This document shows positions 58,895 through 64,000 of a stretch of DNA of 64,000 nucleotides, piece after piece. The translations under genes and the position numbers were made by a program. The notes under the pieces were generated by a model that did not search any database, had not been told where the DNA came from, and saw nothing but the letters and a program-made list of their open reading frames with translations. Each line of letters begins with the position of its first letter. The stretch's first letter is position 1. The stretch comes from Eudorina sp. 2006-703-Eu-15 (Eukaryota > Chlorophyta > Chlorophyceae > Chlamydomonadales > Volvocaceae). The stretch is from NCBI GenBank assembly GCA_003117195.1, contig BDSI01000084.1, forward strand, positions 2,501 through 66,500. The letters are read 5' to 3'.

Positions 58895-61116
58895 CAAGAG
58901 ACGCATGTCACCCGCGTACGCAGCTGCTGGGCGGGGTGGTGGTCGTGGTGGTGGGGCCGCCTCACCACATCCATCGGCGTTGGAGCACCACCGATGACTC
59001 CGCATCCCCTGACCGACCGACAGACAAACAGACAACCAAGCCTCTCAAGAACAAGCGAACGAGGTGCCCGTCCGCAAACACCCCGCCCCCCTCCCCCCTC
59101 CACCAAGGAACCGGGGGGGTGCGGGTGCGGGGCCTCCCGCCACACCCCAACCGCGCCGGCGCCGCGCCGCAACCCCCCCCCCCGATGCGGCACTGGCGCG
59201 GGATTAAATCATAGAATCCCGTAATCCCAGTCAATCCGAGTCGATTCTAGTCGATGGAACCCGTCACCCGGGGCACCGCGCCGGTCGCGACCGGCCGGGC
59301 AAGCTGTGCTGCGCCCGGTGCCCCCTAGGGGGAGGGGGCTCCCTGCAACCGCCACGGCGAGAATCTGCAACCACCACCAACCACCACCAACCACCACTAC
59401 ACCCGCTGGGCACCGACCGACGCAGATCGCGGCGAACAACCGGCCGGCGGTCAAGTGGTTCAAAGAACGCAAAACACAGATGCTGGCGGCCCGGCCAGGG
59501 CCGGGAGCGGCGCGGCGACTGGCGACGAAGAGGGCGGCAGCACGCCAGCAGAGACCGCCGGATGTGCTCCCTCCTCGTTGCCCTCGTTCCCCTTACCTTT
59601 GAAAGCCCAAGAAGGCGCGCCTTCTTGTATCCTAGACCCTCAAGCGGGAGACAGACAGAGAGAGGAGGGGCATGTCTAGGTGCCGATCGGTAGAAATGTG
59701 CGCACACGCATGGCCCACCGGCCCCCGCACGCGATGCGCCTGCGCCGCCCCTCCTTCCCCGCTTTTCCTCCCCCCACACACATCACGATTTGGGTCATGG
59801 CAACAAGGTGCCCTCCTTCCGGACCCGGACGGGGCGCCCCAAGGGCTCTGGCGGCCGCGCCCCTGCCCCGGCGAAAAATGTTCACACGCCGTGATCCGGC
59901 CACCGCGCCGCAGCCCTGGCATGAACCCCGTTGCAGCAGGCCCGAATGACATCAGCGGTGTGGATGCACCCCCCCCAACGCCGCGGACACAAAACACAAA
60001 ACACCTCTTTGAATGCCGGGGGGGGGGGATGGGGGGGAGAAGCAGTGTCCTAGACAAGCCATACAAATCTCACGGGCGGGTCTCTATTCCAAACACGCAC
60101 GTCGTGTGCTTCATCGGTCGGGGCGGTTCGATCGGGTTTCGCGCTGAACACACCCCCTGCGCGCGCGCCGCCGGGGCCACTGCCGCCCTGAGTGTCTGAT
60201 ACCTACCCAGCGCGGCCTGGAAGAGTAGTACGGCACACCGCGCAGCCGTGGCTCCCCTCTTGGTCCTCTCGGCTGCCGCCGTACCCTCACCCCCCTGCTG
60301 CCCATCAGCAACAGCCCCCGCCCCCGCCCCCGCGGCCATGGCCCCAGGACCGCTGGTCTGCATCTCAATCACTCCACCCCTCAGCCCGCCTCTCTCTCTC
60401 TCTCACACACACCCTGACAGCGGGCGGGTTTCTCATCTAGACACACCCTGACAGCAGCGGCCACAATCGGGGCCTCCAGCTGCTTTCCCGCTTCCCTCGG
60501 CGGTTCATATTCCAGCGGGGGTGCACCCACACGGCGGCCCCTCCTCCGCATTATTGAACTCGGATGGAATCCTCGAGTCGCACCACCCCATGCAGTGCCG
60601 GCGCGCCGCCGACCCCGACCCCGAACCCGAACCCGCCTCCGCGCCGCATGCCCTCCGCTACTTGTGGGTTCATTCCCTAGGGTTGCCCCCGGTGGCGCTC
60701 CAGAACCCCGACCGCGCTGGCGCCATCGATGGGGCCTGTTGGGCTGTTGACCCGCGGGTCGCTCCGCCACGCAGCCAAACCGTACCATGAACCCCACGAA
60801 GCGCGGCGTTTCCGCTCAGCGCGCGATGTGTCATACATGGTGTCGTACATGGTTTGGGACTAGCGGTACACAGCACGTGACCCTCCGGCGGCTGCTCCTC
60901 TGCCCCGAACTGGTGACGCGGGTGGCTCAGCTGGCACAACTGGCACAAGCTCCCGGTACCGTCGGCCCCTCCTCCCCCTCCTCCTCCTTTTTATTGACTC
61001 CACGGTGGATGCGGCTTTGGTGCCGCGGCTGCCCCGAATAATCGCCCGGCTTAAACGGCAGATGCCCTGGTGCGGGTGCTCTTGGTCGGCTCGGCTGCCT
61101 GTCGGCCCCCATGGGC

Positions 61117-61175
61117 GGCGAGTACAGGGCCTGACCGACCCGACTGACCCGACCGACCCGACCGACCGACCGACC
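61117..61175. repeat. GACC tetranucleotide tract
   Basis: CTGACC, CGACC and GACCGACC units in tandem over about 55 bp. Simple repeat. Confidence 0.85.
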
Positions 61176-61729
61176 GCGGCACGGGCGTGGCCCCAGGGCC
61201 CACGCCGCCGCCTGTACGGAATACACACACATGCACATACACGTACAAATACACACAAGCGCCACCGCCCGCCCGCCCACCTCTGTACATGATGAATGAA
61301 ACACCACCACGCATCGCCGCACCACACAGAGCAGCTGCTCCGTTGTTGTTCTGTCGACCATACCACCGCCGGACCGGGCCGGGCCGACCGAATAAAGGCC
61401 GGGCCGACCGATTCAAGGCCGGGGCATGGCGCCTCTAATCTCCCCGCCACGGCCCCGGCCACCCCTTCTTCCCCTGGCTGCGGCGGCATTCGGCGGCCGC
61501 GGCTGCTTGCAGGAGCACAGCGGCTCCGAAATCGCGGCCAACAGAGGGCCACAAAAACAGGTCCTCCAGCCTCCGGTGCCCTTCCGACACGTCAGCGGCG
61601 GAGCTGCAAACAGCCGCGGCGTGATAGCACCACACCCAGCTGGGCCATCAGATTGCCCAGCTAGGCCCACGAGGACCTTGCCACCGTCATCACACATCGC
61701 CGCCGCCGTCACCGCCGCCGCCGTCACCG

Positions 61730-64000
61730 TCAGTAGTCCCGCGACCGAATGGCGTGGCTCTTGCGGCGCTTGGGAGACGGCGGCCGGCCCGACCGGCCCT
61801 CGCCCTCCCCGCCGCTGCTGCTGAGCGGGCCGTCCACGCCGCCGCCGCCGCCGCCGCCGCTGCTGCTGTCGGCCGCACCGCCACCGCCCCTGGCACCTTC
61901 ATCCTCAGCGTCGCCGTCGCCCTCCCCTTCGCCCTCCGCGGTCGCAGGTCCGGACAGCTGCAGCGTCGAAGCCAGCCCACCCGCGGTGTCCAAGACAGGA
62001 GTGCCAAGGGTGGCTGACGCGCCCGCTGGCGGCGTCGGCGGCGGCGCCGCCGCCGCCTGCGCGGCCGTCGGCGCGGCGGGCTCGTCAGCGGCGGCGGCAG
62101 TGGCGCCGCCGCTGCCCGATGGGGCTGCCCCCGCTTCCGAACCCGCGGGCGCATCTGCCGGCGGCGGCGGCGGCGGTGGCGGCAGCGGCGGCGGCGGCAG
62201 CGGCGGCGGCGGTAGCGGCGGCAATGGGAGCTGCCGCCGCAGCGCCGCCAAGCCAAGCAGAGCGACGTCGCTGGCTGGAAGCCCGCCCAGTCGTTGTTGC
62301 GGGTGGTGCAACAGCCCGGCGCCGAAGCCGCCGCCGCCCATGCACTGTCCCGTGAAAAGCAAGCCGCTTTCGACGCTGCCGGCCGCCGAGCCGGCGGCGC
62401 CGACGTCGCCGACCCGCGGCCGCGTTCGGGCGGCTCCGCGGCGGGCATCGCCGTCGCCGTCAGTCCCGCTCTCGCCTCCGCCGCCGCCTCCGCCGCCGCC
62501 AGCGCTGCTCAGCCCGTCACTCCGCCGCCGCCGCCGCGATCCAGCACGTCCTCCCGCCCGACCCGCCCTCGCGTCGCTTCCCGTTTCCAAGCCCTGGCTT
62601 CTCCCAGACCCGGACGCGCTGCCACCTGCTGCCGCCGCCGCCGCCGCCGCCGGCGTCCCGCCCATCCCCACGTCCTCCGTGCCGCTGCCACTCGCGCGGC
62701 GGCCCGCCGGCGGGTACGGCAAACCACAGAGGCCTGCACCACCCTGGCCGCCGCCACCTCCGCCGCCGCCGCCGCCGTCGCCGCCTCCGCCTCCGCCGGA
62801 CGCATCTCCGGCGTCCGCTGGGATGGCGTCAATCACTGCCGCTGGTACGACACGGGTGGGGCTCTTGGGCCCGGGCGGATTCCGCGCGTAGGAGTTGATG
62901 CAGCGCTTGGTGCGGGTGGTGGCGATCTTGGAGTCTAGGATGCGGTGGATGTGCTCTCGTACATTCTGGTGGTTGTGGTTGTCGGTTGGTGGTTGATTGT
63001 CGTGATGGGTTCGCGGCGCAGGAGCGGCAGGGCGGGCAGGATAATGCACGGGCAAAATGGTCGTTATACTGTTTTCGAGGTTTTGATGCGCAAGGTATAT
63101 TTATTATACATATATTATGATATGATATAGTATCATACATATACATGGAGGGTCCAGGCCGGCGACGTCGCGCACCCGGCGCGTATTTGAGTAATGATGT
63201 GGTGGGTTGCGGTGTTGTCAGCGTCAGCCCGACGGAGTGGGAGCGGCGGCAACGCAGCAGCAACGGTTGCGACTCAGACGGCTTGGTTGCGAAAGTGGGC
63301 GGCGGCCGCGGCAGTAGCAGCCGGGGGTGTTTCGCCGGGTAGACCGCCCAGGGGGGTAGATCGCCCAAGGGGGTCTGAATGGCCCGGTGCGGCAGAAGCA
63401 CCGAGCGCACAAACCGAGACACAGCCGGAGACGGAACCGGCTAGGAGGGGACCGGCCCGAGAACGGCCAGAGCCCTAGCACAGGGCCGGAGGACTTTCCG
63501 CGGTTTCGCTACCTCAAAGGAGGGACATAAGGGCTCAGTCGGGGTCGCACAAAGCCTACTAGCCGACGCGTATATATTTTACTGCTGCGACAAAGCAGCG
63601 TGGAGCTCAGCGAATCACGAGCCGTCCGACTGCCCCCCCGCACAGCGACCCGTACAGCAAAATCGTACATACTCGTACCTGCAGGTCGTACGAGTTGAGC
63701 AGCTGCGGCAGGTTGAGCTGCACCCCCGATGTGCTCCCCCGGAACGTCACAACGGCCTGGTCCCACGCCGCCGCCGCCTCCCGCTCCGTGTCGTACATCC
63801 CCAGCTGGTGTACGGCGCCGCGGTAGCAGAACTGCGCGCGCCAGCGGCCGCCGGGCGTGCGGTACACTCCCGTATACTTGGACGAGCGCATGGCGAAGCC
63901 CAGCCGGCCGTCGGACTGCACCCGCCGCGGCTTCATCTTGCGCAGGTTGCCGGCGCCGGGCGGCCGACCGTGGCCAATGCGCCGCCGTCCTGCCCCCGCC
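61730..64000 (-). CDS. AP2-domain transcription factor (5' end beyond window)
   Basis: Two exons are visible: >64000-63679 and 62965-61730, joined in phase at YDLQ|NVREHIHRIL. The first holds a complete AP2/ERF DNA-binding domain: SSKYTGVYRTPGGRWRAQF, then VHQLGMYDTEREAAAAWDQA and VTFRGSTSGVQLNLPQ. The second exon encodes ILDSKIATTRTKRCINSYARN and then about 370 residues of Gly/Ala/Pro/Ser low complexity, ending with a basic, NLS-like SPKRRKSHAIRSRDY. A single AP2 repeat is visible; more could lie to the right. The role is nuclear transcription control; the target genes are unknown. GC-rich codon runs are likely length-variable. The frame is open to the window edge. Confidence 0.85.

Larger units (their letters stand above)
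55790..61729. other. About 5.9 kb without a confident gene
   Basis: Many long GC-rich frames exist but none shows a family motif plus consistent splice phases. Weak candidate minus-strand exons lie near 60450-60560 (PPLEYEPPREAGKQLEAPIV) and 60218-60358 (a Gly/Ala-rich segment ending VLLFQAAL before GTAGGT), which would join in phase; they could belong to an unrecognised gene. The stretch also holds three copies of the GGGCGGGTTTCTC repeat core (57945, 60117, 60418), a 19-bp tandem repeat (58848-58894) and a GACC-rich run (61117-61175). Confidence 0.45.

Noticed and set aside
59430..59560. Plus-strand segment resembling a homeodomain third helix (AVKWFKERK)
   Set aside because: No preceding homeodomain helices and no consistent exons; likely chance.
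60218..61640. Possible multi-exon minus-strand gene rich in Ala/Gly
   Set aside because: Only two candidate exons join in phase; no motif, start or stop could be established.

Overview
The window looks like nuclear DNA of a volvocine or other chlamydomonadalean green alga. The DNA is very GC-rich. Most genes are split by short GT-AG introns. Coding regions carry long Ala/Gly/Pro/Gln runs, TGTAA poly(A) signals follow several stop codons, and the families are algal (GC-biased UDP-glucose dehydrogenase, mTERF, AP2, glutaredoxin-DUF547). The species cannot be fixed from sequence alone. Gene models below were built by hand: splice sites were chosen so that reading phase closes across every exon and family motifs line up.

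Region 1 (1-22.7 kb) is shaped by a direct segmental duplication. A left copy (about 137-5168) and a right copy (about 13885-19276) share the 5' exon of a PhoD-like phosphatase gene plus several kb of flank. Between them lie a trypsin-like serine protease gene (6256-8477, minus) and the downstream exons of the right-hand PhoD-like gene (to 9410, minus). The right copy runs into the last exon of an intact CPA-type cation/proton antiporter (18675-22658, minus); the left copy holds only a deleted remnant of that exon. The right-hand PhoD gene has two frameshifts, while the left-hand 5' exon is open and runs off the window, so the two copies have decayed in different genes.

Region 2 (22.7-46.4 kb) is gene-dense: NDUFB7 of respiratory complex I (minus), a ZSWIM2-like SWIM-RING-ZZ ubiquitin ligase (plus, 12 exons, 1140 residues, with retroelement debris in its introns), UDP-glucose 6-dehydrogenase (plus, 7 exons, 478 residues) and a glutaredoxin-DEP-DUF547 fusion (minus, 9 exons, 563 residues). 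The last shares a 500-bp divergent promoter with an intronless mTERF-family organelle gene.

Region 3 (48.4-64 kb) is sparser: a candidate small membrane protein, a Ty3/gypsy integrase fragment, a LicD/fukutin-type protein (minus, 6 exons, 289 residues), nearly 6 kb with no confident gene, and an AP2 transcription factor cut by the right edge.

No pathway-level cluster is evident; neighbours appear functionally unrelated, as is usual for a nuclear genome. The most unusual signals are the duplication with split decay, a recurrent 12-bp palindrome GACCC(AT or GC)GGGTC, several uncatalogued dispersed repeats, and many intronic minisatellites.
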